DNA of 64,000 nt. Source: Gilvimarinus japonicus. Lineage in GTDB: Bacteria; Pseudomonadota; Gammaproteobacteria; Pseudomonadales; Cellvibrionaceae. Where the stretch lies: the NCBI RefSeq assembly GCF_042847215.1, contig NZ_AP031500.1:2108001-2172000 (forward strand), in the 5' to 3' direction. Shown piece after piece: positions 1 to 9,460 of the stretch (positions within the stretch are counted from its first letter, which is position 1; every line of letters starts with the position of its first letter). Made by a program: the position numbers and the translations under genes. The notes beneath the pieces were generated by a model. That model was not told the DNA's origin. It was given only the letters and a program-made list of their open reading frames with translations, and did no database searches.

Positions 1-2
1 GC

Positions 3-83
3 AACAGCCGACGCTTGCGGCGCCAACCCGTGATCGATGACTCGCACAGACCATTCCGTGTATTGACGACAGAAGAGATGTAA
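3..83 (+). CDS. C-terminal end of an unidentified protein (partial)
   Basis: One plus-strand frame is open from the left edge of the window and closes with TAA directly before the ATG of the next gene, so stop and start are adjacent (TAAATG). The 26 visible residues are arginine-rich at first and end in LTTEEM. The tight junction suggests a real upstream gene co-transcribed with the GH15-like gene, but so short a piece cannot be assigned to a family and could be open by chance. The upstream sequence would decide this. Confidence 0.4.
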   Translation, partial: NSRRLRRQPVIDDSHRPFRVLTTEEM

Positions 84-3000
84 ATGAAACGGCAAAACGA
101 GACACTAGAGCGCATTTATCGCGAGATAAAAACGGTTATTCTGGCGCGCCAGCACCCGGTTACCGGGCTGCTGCCCGCCAGCACCGCATCAACCCATCAC
201 GGCGATTACACCGACGCCTGGGTACGGGACAACGTCTATTCGATTATTAGTGTCTGGGCGTTGAGTATCGCCATGGATCGCGCTGGACAAAAAAACCGCT
301 GCGATTTGCTGCAGCAATCCACCATTAAGCTGATGCGTGGTTTGTTGCAATCTATGATGCGCCAAGCGGAGAAAGTCGAAAAGTTTAAACACACCCTCGA
401 CCCCTTTGATTCGCTCCACGCCAAATACGACACAGCGACGGGCTTACCCGTGGTGGCCGATGACGCCTGGGGACACTTGCAGATCGACGCGACCTCGATT
501 TTTTTGCTAATGCTCGCACAGATGTCGGCCACAGGTTTGCGTATTGTCTGCACCGGCAGCGAAGTCGATTTTGTACAAAATTTGGTCTATTACATATCCA
601 GCGCTTACCGGACCCCGGACTTTGGTATTTGGGAGCGTGGCAATAAAATCAACAACGGTCTAACTGAGATAAACGCCAGCTCTGTGGGTATGGCTAAAGC
701 GGCTTTGCAAGCACTGGATGGTCTGAATTTATTTGGCCCACACGCCACCCGTCGCGCGGTTATCCATGTAGTACCCGACGCGGTATCGTTGGCACGTAAT
801 ACGTTGGGCGCCCTGCTCCCGCGTGAGTCTTTGTCTAAAGAAGTCGATAGCGCGCTGTTATCGGTGATTGGTTTTCCCGCGTTTGCGGTGGGCCGGGTCG
901 AGCTACTGACCAAAACACGCGACACTATTTTATCCAAGCTCGGTGGCAATTACGGTTGTAAACGATTCTTGTGGGATGGCCACCAAACCGTAATCGAGGA
1001 AAATTCGCGGCTTTATTACGAACATTCCGAGCTGGCCGAATTTGAACATATCGAATCGGAATGGCCGTTGTTTTATACCTACTTGTACATCAACGCCCTG
1101 TTTGATGAACTGGGCACCACGGCGGCTCACTACCGCAAAAAAATCGAATCTTTGATGGTGACCAAAGACGGTATTGGCTTGATACCTGAGCTCTATTACT
1201 TAGAGCAGGAACACGTTGCCGCCGAGAAGAAACAACCTCGCTCGCAACCTAGGCAACCCAATGAGAACATTCCGCTGGTATGGGCGCAAAGCCTCTACTA
1301 TACCGGTTTGCTCTTAGATGAAGGCTACCTCAACACCGAAGACCTAGATCCGCTGTATATCCGGCGCCGCTCGACGCGCTTTTCTCAGGCCCAAATCGCT
1401 CTGGTGGTACTGGCCGAAAGCGATCAAGTTAAAAGCACCCTGGCTAAAAATGGAGTCATTGCCGAGTCGCTGGAGGATATTAAACCCATCACTGTGCTAA
1501 CAGCGCCGCATTTAGTGGAGGTTTACACCCGCGTTGGCGCCAACGATGCGTTAGGTCTAACCGGTCGGCCGCGCCGGCGCTTACAAAGCTTGGCGACATC
1601 GCATACATTTCGCATCAACAATAAATCGTGTCTGTGTTTGTCTTGGTTACAAAGCGAAGAAAACGATTACCGTTTGTTTGATGCCGAGTTTTTTACCGAG
1701 TGCTTAATCTCTGAGATCAACCATATTCGCAAGCACTGGATTGACCCGGAGGTGGCGGTATTTACTCTTAAAATTAGCGCCGACTTATGCGCCGTACCCA
1801 ATGCAGACGTGTTGTTTAAAGCACTCAAAGACTTGCAGTTGCGCACGACTCACGAGCATGTCGGCAACGCATCGGCAAGTTTGGCGCTGCGCGCTTCGCG
1901 CGCGACTAAATTTGCGTTGCCCGACATTTGTTTAACGCCCATCAAAACACAGCACACGCCGGTAATAACTGAGCTGCCGTTTAGCAATCAACAGTTAACG
2001 GCGAGCGCCCGTCAGCTTATGGAATGCGTTAACAGCGATGATCCTAATACGCTTACTCAGGCGTTTGAGAACGCCATGACCGGGCGCAACTTAAGCGACA
2101 TCGCCAGTGACGATGGCACCCTGAGCTTGCGCGAAATGTTTACCGCGTTGTCTCATTATGCCCAGCAGACCAACCGCTGGGCGCTCGCGCGTATCTGCTT
2201 TGCGTATTTGCAACACGGCCATAATGATCTGGCCAACAGCCTTACCTTACTGGCGGCGCGCCACTTAAAAATCACCATTGGTGAGGATAACGACAGTGAG
2301 CTGACCATTAGCTCGCAACTAACCAATGATGAGATTATCGACGGTTTGGTTAAGGTTTTATCGCACCCGTTAGAGCGCGCCCTTGCGCAAGAGGCCATCA
2401 TCGCCATCGGCGGCTTACTGCGCACCCGACCCTACTTATTTGAGGGGCTGCGCTCTATTGCGCTGCACAATTTTATTTTACTGTGCTCGCACTACGATAA
2501 CGAAGCGCTCTCCCCCATTGAGTGGCTCGCCACTCAGTCACCATCGTACCTCTACAACAAACTGCGCAAAGTACTCGACTCTCAGCGCAAAGTGTTTTCC
2601 CAGGGCGTTAACCATAGCTTTCATTTGGGCCACGAGCAGTCGTCCTTACTGCAAGGGAGTGACGCCATTGCCGCCAACGCGGTGGGCGCCGATTGGTTTG
2701 AGTGGCGCCTGGCAAGAGGTTTTATTACGCGTTTTGACGACGAGTTTTTACAGGCTATTTGGCAGAGCTTGGCGAGTGCCAATACATTAGTGTTTGGCGA
2801 CAGTGACAGCGATGAATACTCGCTTGATTGCGAGCTGATCCGCAGTTCTATGACCTCTGGCGAGGAGAGCTTTGCCCAGCTTATCGACCACTTAACCCAG
2901 TCGTTACACCCGAGCTATTACAAAAGTGCGGTGGTAGAGGCGTTGCATTGCTTCACGCTATTTTGCCAAAACAATCCTAAGGCTTTCTTTGACCGACCGG

Positions 3001-3194
3001 TAGTTTTTAGCCGCTTGCTTGAAGAAGCCGCGAGGCTTTGGTCCGAGGCAACGGAGGGGCTTTGTGGCAATAATCGCAACATCGATTTGCTGCTGCAGCA
3101 GTCGCCCCGCGTGCTGCAAGATTACATGATGCAAGCGCTGGCCAGCGAGGCGGACACCGCCCCGTCACCCGACCCACTTGCCACTACGGAATAA
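84..3194 (+). CDS. Phosphorylase kinase alpha/beta-like GH15-fold protein
   Basis: A 1036-residue protein whose first 350 residues closely resemble the regulatory alpha/beta subunits of eukaryotic phosphorylase b kinase, an (alpha/alpha)6-barrel fold related to GH15 glucoamylases. Visible family signatures are AWVRDNVYSIISVW near residue 45, DAWGHLQIDATS near 128, FGIWERG near 180 and INASSVGMAKAAL near 200. The IWE glutamate is where GH15 enzymes carry a catalytic acid, so glucan hydrolysis or glucan sensing are both possible. No signal peptide is seen, so it should be cytoplasmic. Residues beyond about 430 are less familiar and may form a regulatory region. The start follows GAAGAG with suitable spacing. 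No glycogen genes adjoin it. The family call is firm; the function is inference. Confidence 0.85.
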   Translation: MKRQNETLERIYREIKTVILARQHPVTGLLPASTASTHHGDYTDAWVRDNVYSIISVWALSIAMDRAGQKNRCDLLQQSTIKLMRGLLQSMMRQAEKVEKFKHTLDPFDSLHAKYDTATGLPVVADDAWGHLQIDATSIFLLMLAQMSATGLRIVCTGSEVDFVQNLVYYISSAYRTPDFGIWERGNKINNGLTEINASSVGMAKAALQALDGLNLFGPHATRRAVIHVVPDAVSLARNTLGALLPRESLSKEVDSALLSVIGFPAFAVGRVELLTKTRDTILSKLGGNYGCKRFLWDGHQTVIEENSRLYYEHSELAEFEHIESEWPLFYTYLYINALFDELGTTAAHYRKKIESLMVTKDGIGLIPELYYLEQEHVAAEKKQPRSQPRQPNENIPLVWAQSLYYTGLLLDEGYLNTEDLDPLYIRRRSTRFSQAQIALVVLAESDQVKSTLAKNGVIAESLEDIKPITVLTAPHLVEVYTRVGANDALGLTGRPRRRLQSLATSHTFRINNKSCLCLSWLQSEENDYRLFDAEFFTECLISEINHIRKHWIDPEVAVFTLKISADLCAVPNADVLFKALKDLQLRTTHEHVGNASASLALRASRATKFALPDICLTPIKTQHTPVITELPFSNQQLTASARQLMECVNSDDPNTLTQAFENAMTGRNLSDIASDDGTLSLREMFTALSHYAQQTNRWALARICFAYLQHGHNDLANSLTLLAARHLKITIGEDNDSELTISSQLTNDEIIDGLVKVLSHPLERALAQEAIIAIGGLLRTRPYLFEGLRSIALHNFILLCSHYDNEALSPIEWLATQSPSYLYNKLRKVLDSQRKVFSQGVNHSFHLGHEQSSLLQGSDAIAANAVGADWFEWRLARGFITRFDDEFLQAIWQSLASANTLVFGDSDSDEYSLDCELIRSSMTSGEESFAQLIDHLTQSLHPSYYKSAVVEALHCFTLFCQNNPKAFFDRPVVFSRLLEEAARLWSEATEGLCGNNRNIDLLLQQSPRVLQDYMMQALASEADTAPSPDPLATTE

Positions 3195-3207
3195 TATGGA
3201 TGGCCGG

Positions 3208-3236
3208 TTGGCCAGCGGCGGTCACGGGGCTACAAT
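3208..3236 (+). promoter_or_regulatory. Probable sigma-70 promoter of pabB
   Basis: TTGGCC (3208-3213) and TACAAT (3231-3236) are separated by 17 bases, giving a predicted start about 35 bases before pabB. It lies in the short gap after the GH15-like gene, so pabB may be transcribed independently as well as by readthrough. Confidence 0.5.
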
Positions 3237-3277
3237 GCCTGCCTTATTGATGCCACGTTTAGGTAATTGCCGCTGAC

Positions 3278-4666
3278 ATGCTCGACCAACCTCAGGTAGT
3301 AGAACTCCCGTACCAGCGCGATAGCGTGGTTTTTTTTACCGCGCTAAAATCCCTGCCCGACCCCATTTGGCTCGACAGTTGCCAGCCCATGAGCCAACAA
3401 GGCCGCTACGATATTCTCGCAGCGGCCCCCCACAGTCGGGTTACCACGCGGGGCGATATCACCACGATCGTGCGGCACGGCGACACCAGCCAAAGCCAGG
3501 AAGACCCTTTTAGGCTGCTCGAGCAACTGTTGCCCACGCCGTGCGAAGCCGCTGTGCTCGATGGCGAAGCACTCCCGTTTTGTGGCGGTGCTCTGGGCTA
3601 TTTTGGCTACGATCTAGGCCGCCGGCTGGAGTCAATTCCGGCTCACGCCGAGGCAGATTTGTCGCTGCCCGATATGCACTTTGGCCTTTATTCGTGGGCG
3701 GTAATTAGTGATCACCAACGGCAAAAAAGTGTGTTGGTGGCACAGCCTGAGGTGGACACCCGCCCTGTTTTGGCGCGTCTTACCGCCCAGCATGACTTAA
3801 AGTTAATTCTAGAATACGACAGTAAATCGCTTAATATCAGTGACTTCGAAGGATGTTCTGATAAACAGCATTACTTTCAAAAATTCGATAGTATCCAAAA
3901 GCACATCCTAGAGGGCGACTGCTACCAAGTTAACTTTGCCCAGCGCTTCAGCGCCACTTACCAAGGCGACCCACTCGCCGGCTATCTGGCATTGCGCGCC
4001 CAACTGCCCTCACCTTTTGCCGGCTATGTGCCCTTAGAAAACGGCGCATTGCTGTGTTTATCGCCCGAGCGGTTTATCGCCTGTGACGATGGCATCGCAA
4101 CCACCAGCCCCATCAAAGGGACGATCGCGAGAGGCTGCACACCGGAGGAAGATAAAAAACATCAGGTAACACTGAGCAACAGCGATAAAGATCGCGCCGA
4201 AAACCTGATGATTGTCGATTTGCTGCGTAACGATTTAAGCAAGACCTGCCGTGAGGTGAAAACCCCGGCACTGTTTGAGCTACAGAGTTTTGCCAACGTT
4301 CACCATTTGGTCAGCACCATCACCGGCCGCCTGCGCACCGGGGTTAGCTCTCTGGATGTATTGCGCGCGGCGTTTCCCGGCGGCTCGATTACCGGTGCGC
4401 CAAAGGTGCGCGCCATGAGCATCATTGATGAGCTTGAGCCCTATCGACGCGGCCCCTACTGCGGCAGCCTTGGGTATATTAGCGCCTGCGGGCGCATGGA
4501 CAGCAATATTGCGATTCGCACGGTTATCTGCGACCAGGGGCAGATGCACTGTTACGGTGGCGGCGGCATTGTGGCTGATTCCGATGCCGAGAGTGAATAT
4601 CAAGAGAGCATCACCAAGGTGGCATTACTGCTGCGCACCTTGGAGCGGGAGTTTGGCAGGCTATAA
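3278..4666 (+). CDS. pabB: Aminodeoxychorismate synthase component I
   Basis: A 462-residue chorismate-binding enzyme that, with a PabA glutaminase, aminates chorismate to 4-amino-4-deoxychorismate for folate synthesis. The PabB-specific PIKGT motif is at residues 278-282, with the lysine that anthranilate synthases lack. The catalytic domain also shows ENLMIVDLLRNDL near 308 and GGSITGAPKVRAM near 369. Length fits PabB. No strong ribosome site precedes the ATG. No pabA is in the window. The partner lyase gene pabC lies at the far right end, about 59 kb away, so the pathway genes are dispersed. Confidence 0.95.
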   Translation: MLDQPQVVELPYQRDSVVFFTALKSLPDPIWLDSCQPMSQQGRYDILAAAPHSRVTTRGDITTIVRHGDTSQSQEDPFRLLEQLLPTPCEAAVLDGEALPFCGGALGYFGYDLGRRLESIPAHAEADLSLPDMHFGLYSWAVISDHQRQKSVLVAQPEVDTRPVLARLTAQHDLKLILEYDSKSLNISDFEGCSDKQHYFQKFDSIQKHILEGDCYQVNFAQRFSATYQGDPLAGYLALRAQLPSPFAGYVPLENGALLCLSPERFIACDDGIATTSPIKGTIARGCTPEEDKKHQVTLSNSDKDRAENLMIVDLLRNDLSKTCREVKTPALFELQSFANVHHLVSTITGRLRTGVSSLDVLRAAFPGGSITGAPKVRAMSIIDELEPYRRGPYCGSLGYISACGRMDSNIAIRTVICDQGQMHCYGGGGIVADSDAESEYQESITKVALLLRTLEREFGRL

Positions 4667-4686
4667 GCCACTTACCACTAAGCTGT

Positions 4687-5592
4687 TTACCAGATGGCGC
4701 TGGCGATCAGCAATAATAAGGCGCCTATCACCACCCACTTGCCAGCATAGTAAGCCGTACGGTTTTTGCGCTTGATAGACTTTAGTAGTTTTTGATAGCC
4801 CAGCAAGCCCTTGCCCAACTTATTGCCAATACCTGAGTTAGTCGCGTCGACATTATCGATCATAAAAAGACGGTTAAAAAAGCGACCAAAATACCAATAC
4901 CCTTTTTGCACAAAACCGAGTTTAAGGGGGCGATCAATGTCCGTCATTAAAATAATACGTGGCGTATCAGTCTCGTTATAAGCCGAGTGCAGGTAAGTCT
5001 CGTCAAAAATAATACTGTCGCCATCGCGCCAAACGTAGTGAAAATCATCCACTTGCAAACCGCATTTGTCGCTATTGGGGGTACTCAAACCCAAAGAGTA
5101 GCGCAAGGTGTAGGCAAATGGGTCGTGGTGCTGGTTGAGTTTTTTACCGGGGTTTAATACCGCAAACAGCGCCAAGTTTAAGTAAGGGACCTGCTCTAAC
5201 AGTGCCATCGTTTTGGGCGCCAAGTCGTAGGCCGAGGGAATTCGGTGGTCATAGAGTTTTAAGTAAAAACTGGTCCAGCGGTTATCTTTGTAAAAGCTGC
5301 TGGCGGGCAGGTCTTCTTTGGCAGTAATGTTGCCACCTTCGTACAGGGCCAGCGCCTCGTCGCGAATTACCTCCCAGTTATCTTGAATAATCGCCAACTC
5401 AGGGAAGTTCTCGATACTAACGCGCGGCGTGGTGGGCACTTTAGACAAGCCGTAAGCCGGCAAGTTAAAAGGCACCATAAAGGTCGAGAAATCAGACAAT
5501 TGCCGAGTTAAAGGAAAGGTTGCCCGGTTGCGCGTACGCACAAACACAATGCACAGAATATAAACAACGATTAACCCAATAATTACCGCCAT
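4687..5592 (-). CDS. LpxO-like aspartyl/asparaginyl beta-hydroxylase family protein
   Basis: A 301-residue Fe(II)/2-oxoglutarate dioxygenase with an N-terminal membrane segment (residues about 2-17) and a second one at the C-terminus (about 280-300). The iron-binding HxD is seen in HHDPF, followed by LRYSLGL, WRDGDS, DETYLHSAYN (distal histidine) and RIILMTDIDRP. This order and the membrane anchor match LpxO, which adds a 2-hydroxyl to lipid A acyl chains at the inner membrane. Other members hydroxylate peptides or ornithine lipids, so the substrate is inferred. It converges with pabB, their stops being about 20 bases apart, and is transcribed away from apt and the small lipoprotein in the same direction. 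Confidence 0.8.
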   Translation of the reverse strand: MAVIIGLIVVYILCIVFVRTRNRATFPLTRQLSDFSTFMVPFNLPAYGLSKVPTTPRVSIENFPELAIIQDNWEVIRDEALALYEGGNITAKEDLPASSFYKDNRWTSFYLKLYDHRIPSAYDLAPKTMALLEQVPYLNLALFAVLNPGKKLNQHHDPFAYTLRYSLGLSTPNSDKCGLQVDDFHYVWRDGDSIIFDETYLHSAYNETDTPRIILMTDIDRPLKLGFVQKGYWYFGRFFNRLFMIDNVDATNSGIGNKLGKGLLGYQKLLKSIKRKNRTAYYAGKWVVIGALLLLIASAIW

Positions 5593-5676
5593 ACCGACCT
5601 CATAGTTGACCGCCAGCTCCTCGCTATTAGCGGCTGGGGCTGCGTATCATACTCAAAACCACGCCCGCGACCAACT

Positions 5677-5907
5677 CTATTGCTCCGTTGAGGGCGCCTG
5701 ACTTTTAAGCAGCGCCTGCCGCTCACGTTCGTACTCTTGGTAACTTACCGAGCTTTGTTCGCGACACTCTGCTTGCTGACTGAGCGGTAATTTGCCGCAG
5801 TCCCAGCGCGACTCATTGCGAGCACTCTCGTACACCGCTTGTTTGGTGCAGGCTGCTTGCACCGCGACTAGCAACGTTAACAAAGCCGCACTCTTTAACC
5901 TACTCAC
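5677..5907 (-). CDS. Small predicted lipoprotein
   Basis: A 76-residue protein with a lysine/arginine start, a hydrophobic stretch and a plausible lipobox ending at Cys19 (VQAAC). The mature part is short, charged and rich in Glu, Gln and Arg, with two further cysteines. It starts with GTG, preceded by AAGGAGA with good spacing inside the last codons of apt, and lies only 2 bases after the apt stop, so it is probably translated together with apt. I do not recognise a family. Its function is unknown and its position next to a purine-salvage gene gives no clear clue. Confidence 0.7.
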   Translation of the reverse strand: MSRLKSAALLTLLVAVQAACTKQAVYESARNESRWDCGKLPLSQQAECREQSSVSYQEYERERQALLKSQAPSTEQ

Positions 5908-5909
5908 TG

Positions 5910-6446
5910 TTAATCTCCTTCGAATTCAATGACATGGTGTGCTTTAACGCTCAATGCTGAAAGTTTAGCCAACCCGGGTAAATCTACCAAAGCTACCGCA
6001 AAGGCGGCTCCCACCAAGATGGCCTCAACGCCCTTTATTAGCTCGACGGTAGCTTCTGCCGTGCCTCCCGTAGCGATCAAATCATCCACCAATAGCACCC
6101 GCTCGCCCGCGTGTATCGCATCGGTATGAATATGCAGAGTATTCTCACCATACTCCAACGTGTAAGCGGCCGCGCGAGTGGCCCTTGGTAGCTTGCCCGG
6201 CTTGCGGGCCAACACCAAACCACAGCCAAGCTCTAGGGCCATAGCGGCGCCAAACACAAACCCTCGCGCCTCGATGGCGACGATTTTATCAATGCCCGAG
6301 TCGCGGTATGGCTCGCACATTAGCCGTATAGTTTCACGCAGCGCCTCCGGTACTTGCAGCAAGCTGGTTACATCGCGAAAATTAATGCCTGGCTTGGGGT
6401 AATCAGGGATCGTGGTAATCGTTGCTTTGAGCTGGTCGATATTCAT
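5910..6446 (-). CDS. apt: Adenine phosphoribosyltransferase
   Basis: A 178-residue type I phosphoribosyltransferase that converts adenine and PRPP to AMP in purine salvage. The PRPP-binding motif VLLVDDLIATGGTA is near residues 118-131. The N-terminal IPDYPKPGINFRD and the central EARGFVFGAAMA are characteristic of bacterial Apt. Length is standard for the family. It is divergent from the rhlE-like helicase gene and is followed 2 bases later by a small lipoprotein gene. Cytoplasmic. The start ATG has only a weak ribosome site but matches the expected N-terminus. Confidence 0.96.
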   Translation of the reverse strand: MNIDQLKATITTIPDYPKPGINFRDVTSLLQVPEALRETIRLMCEPYRDSGIDKIVAIEARGFVFGAAMALELGCGLVLARKPGKLPRATRAAAYTLEYGENTLHIHTDAIHAGERVLLVDDLIATGGTAEATVELIKGVEAILVGAAFAVALVDLPGLAKLSALSVKAHHVIEFEGD

Positions 6447-6605
6447 TGGGGTACCGGTCTCGCTTCGGGTTAACAGTTAAGGGTGGCGGGCCGTTAAGCA
6501 TAGCGCACGGCGGGGAGATACTGTAATATGCGCGGCCACTCCATACTTCACGCAATGGCGAGCATTCGCATCTGCGTACCGGTCACACCACAGGATTTAC
6601 CACCT

Positions 6606-7970
6606 ATGAGTTTTACCCAGTTGGGCCTATCCGCCCCAATCCTTAAAGCCATTGATGAAAAAGGCTATACCGAGCCGTCGCCTATTCAGGCGCAAGCAAT
6701 ACCGGCGGTATTGTCGGGCCGTGACGTGATGGCGGCGGCGCAAACGGGAACGGGTAAAACCGCAGGCTTTACTCTGCCGATCCTGGAAAAGCTCAGCCAA
6801 GGTAAATCAGCCGGTGCCAACCAAGCCCGCGTGCTGGTGCTTACCCCCACCCGTGAGCTGGCCGCCCAGGTGAGCGAGAGCGTTGCCACCTACGGCAAAT
6901 ACTTGCAGTTGCGCTCTACCGTTGTGTTTGGCGGCGTTAAGATCAACCCGCAAATGATGAAGCTGCGCGGCGGCGTCGACGTATTAGTCGCCACCCCCGG
7001 TCGCCTGCTGGATTTGTACAATCAGCGCGCCGTTAAGTTTGACCACTTAGAAGTGCTGGTGCTGGACGAAGCGGACCGTATGCTGGATATGGGGTTTATC
7101 CACGATATTAAGAAGATCTTGGCGGTGCTACCCAAAAAACGGCAGAACTTGTTGTTTTCGGCCACATTCTCTGAGGAGATTCGCGCCCTAGCCAAAGGCT
7201 TGGTGCACGAGCCGGTGGAAATATCCGTGACCCCACGCAACCGCACAGCGCCCACGGTTAAGCAGTGGATATGCCCGGTGGACAAAAAGCAAAAACCCGA
7301 CTTGTTAATCCGCCTGATTATGGATAACCAATGGGAGCAAGTGCTGGTGTTTAGCCGCACCAAACACGGCGCCAACAAGCTTACCAAGCAGCTCGAGGCG
7401 GCACATATTCGCGCTGCCGCGATTCATGGCAACAAAAGTCAGGGCGCGCGTACCAAAGCGCTGGCCGACTTTAAAGCAGGCGCGATCCGGGTATTGGTTG
7501 CGACGGACATTGCCGCTCGCGGACTAGATATTGACCAACTACCGCAAGTGGTAAACTTTGATCTGCCAAACGTCCCGGAAGATTACGTTCACCGTATCGG
7601 CCGTACCGGTCGCGCGGGCTCGACAGGACAAGCAGTATCGCTGGTAAGTGCCGACGAGTTTAAGCAGCTAAGCGATATCGAGCACCTGACCAAAACCTTA
7701 CTGGACCGCCAGATTGTCGATGGTTTTGAGCCAACCCACGACGTGCCCGAGTCTAGCTTGACGCGCCGCGCTCCCAAGCCCAAAAAACCTCAGGGGGCAG
7801 CCCCTAAGCGCCCAGGCGGTGGTCGCCAGCGCCGTGACGGCTCACCTCGCAGCGGCAAACCCGGTGGCGGGCGATCCGGCGCAGGTAAAAATGTTGAAGC
7901 GAAAAGCGGCCCTTTTGCCAAGAAAAAAGCACCGGCTAATCGTTCACCCCGGCCCAGCGGTAATCGTTAA
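6606..7970 (+). CDS. rhlE: RhlE-type DEAD-box RNA helicase
   Basis: A DEAD-box ATP-dependent RNA helicase. Visible are the Q motif region SFTQLGLSAPI, Walker A AQTGTGKT, PTRELAAQV, TPGRLLD, DEAD, SAT, and HRIGRTGRAG. After the second RecA domain comes a tail of some 70 residues rich in Lys, Arg, Gly and Pro, typical of RhlE relatives that bind ribosomal precursors or the degradosome. The frame is open from 6528, but I prefer the ATG at 6606 (454 residues), which starts MSFTQLGL as in the family and has AGGAT upstream. It converges with dbpA. RhlE acts in ribosome maturation and cold-adapted RNA decay in other gammaproteobacteria. Confidence 0.93.
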   Translation: MSFTQLGLSAPILKAIDEKGYTEPSPIQAQAIPAVLSGRDVMAAAQTGTGKTAGFTLPILEKLSQGKSAGANQARVLVLTPTRELAAQVSESVATYGKYLQLRSTVVFGGVKINPQMMKLRGGVDVLVATPGRLLDLYNQRAVKFDHLEVLVLDEADRMLDMGFIHDIKKILAVLPKKRQNLLFSATFSEEIRALAKGLVHEPVEISVTPRNRTAPTVKQWICPVDKKQKPDLLIRLIMDNQWEQVLVFSRTKHGANKLTKQLEAAHIRAAAIHGNKSQGARTKALADFKAGAIRVLVATDIAARGLDIDQLPQVVNFDLPNVPEDYVHRIGRTGRAGSTGQAVSLVSADEFKQLSDIEHLTKTLLDRQIVDGFEPTHDVPESSLTRRAPKPKKPQGAAPKRPGGGRQRRDGSPRSGKPGGGRSGAGKNVEAKSGPFAKKKAPANRSPRPSGNR

Positions 7971-8033
7971 TTAACTAAAACACCCGCTTGGTGGCGGCCA
8001 TGACGGTGCCACTAAGCGATTTAGCCAGCAAGT

Positions 8034-9416
8034 TTATTTGGTGACGCGTCGCGCCCGAAAGCTGCGTCCTTTGAGTTTTCCGGCGGATAACTTACGCAAC
8101 GCTTCATCACTCGCTTTGCGCCTTACCGCGACAAACGCACTTTGATCAAAGATTTGAATTTTACCCACGTCGGTGCCGGCAATGCCGTCAGCGCCGGTGA
8201 GCGCGCCCAAGATATCACCCGGCCGTACTTTCTGCTTTTTACCACCATCAATCTGTAGGGTTATCATTGGCGGCAAATAGCTTGAGCTATCGCCACCGGC
8301 GCCGGGTAACGGCTCGCAGTGATACTCCTGCCCGGCATACTGGCCGATACGCGCAACCTTAAACGCCTCTTTCTCGCCTACCAAAGTGACCGCTAAGCCG
8401 CTATTGCCCGCGCGGCCAGTACGGCCAATACGGTGTACGTGTACTTCGCTATCGCGCGCGGGCTGGTAATTGATCACCGCATCCAACGCATCGATATCCA
8501 AGCCTCGCGCCGCGACGTCCGTCGCCACCAATACGGTTAAGCTTTTGTTGGCAAACATCACCAGCGTCCGGTCGCGATCGCGCTGCTCTAAATCGCCGTG
8601 TAATGCTGCCGCGCTAAAGCCTTTGTTACGCAATAGCTCGGCCAATGCCGCAGTTTCACGTTTGGTATTGCAAAAAATGACCGCCGAGTCTGGCCGGTGA
8701 TCGCGCAACAGCTGCATGACCGCCTGATCGCGGTTTGCGTCGTTAATACTGTAAAAATGCTGCTCGATACTTGAGGTGTCGTGTGTACTTTTAACGGTGA
8801 CCATCACCGGGTCGCGCATAACGCGACTGGCCACTTTGGCAATTGTGTCTGGGTAAGTGGCGCTAAACAGTAGCGTTTGACGGCTGACAGGAATTTCAGC
8901 GACGATCTCATCCAACGTTTCGGCAAAGCCCATATCGAGCATGCGATCGGCTTCGTCCAGCACCAGCGAGTGGACTTCAGAGAGCTGCAAATTGCCCTTT
9001 CGCAAGTGATCGGAAATGCGTCCCGGCGTGCCCACCACAATGTGCGCGCCGTGCGCCAGAGAGCCCACCTGAGGGCCAAATGGCATACCACCGCACAGGG
9101 TCAGTACTTTAATATTGTGGATACTGCGGGCCAGCTTACGAATCTCTTTGGCGACTTGATCGGCCAGTTCGCGCGTCGGGCACAACACCAGCGATTGTAC
9201 GGCAAAGCGTTTAACGTTTAGTCGCGCCAGTAAGCCCAGCGCAAAGGCCACTGTTTTACCCGAGCCGGTTTTACCCTGAGCGATAACATCTTTACCCGCC
9301 AGCACGGGGGGCAAGCTTTCGGCCTGAATCGCCGTCATGGCGCTGTAGCCCAGCGAGGCAACGCTCTGCAGCAGCTCGGGGCGCAGCGCTAGGCTGGAAA
9401 ATTTCAATTCTTGCAA
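8034..9416 (-). CDS. dbpA: ATP-dependent RNA helicase DbpA
   Basis: A 460-residue DEAD-box helicase with GKTGSGKT, PTRELADQV, DEAD, SAT and HRIGRTGRAG motifs. Unlike its neighbour it ends in a C-terminal RNA-binding domain (about residues 385-455) with GDILGALTGADGI and VGKIQIFDQSAFVAV, the DbpA domain that in E. coli recognises hairpin 92 of 23S rRNA during large-subunit assembly. Length matches DbpA. It has its own promoter (TTGCGC-15-TATAAT, 9461-9487) downstream of the csp terminator. Together with the RhlE-like helicase and the cold shock protein it forms a local RNA-remodelling group. Confidence 0.95.
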   Translation of the reverse strand: MQELKFSSLALRPELLQSVASLGYSAMTAIQAESLPPVLAGKDVIAQGKTGSGKTVAFALGLLARLNVKRFAVQSLVLCPTRELADQVAKEIRKLARSIHNIKVLTLCGGMPFGPQVGSLAHGAHIVVGTPGRISDHLRKGNLQLSEVHSLVLDEADRMLDMGFAETLDEIVAEIPVSRQTLLFSATYPDTIAKVASRVMRDPVMVTVKSTHDTSSIEQHFYSINDANRDQAVMQLLRDHRPDSAVIFCNTKRETAALAELLRNKGFSAAALHGDLEQRDRDRTLVMFANKSLTVLVATDVAARGLDIDALDAVINYQPARDSEVHVHRIGRTGRAGNSGLAVTLVGEKEAFKVARIGQYAGQEYHCEPLPGAGGDSSSYLPPMITLQIDGGKKQKVRPGDILGALTGADGIAGTDVGKIQIFDQSAFVAVRRKASDEALRKLSAGKLKGRSFRARRVTK

Positions 9417-9460
9417 TGCATTTACCTATCAATTCGTTTGCGTTGTGCGCTGGCGCGTCA

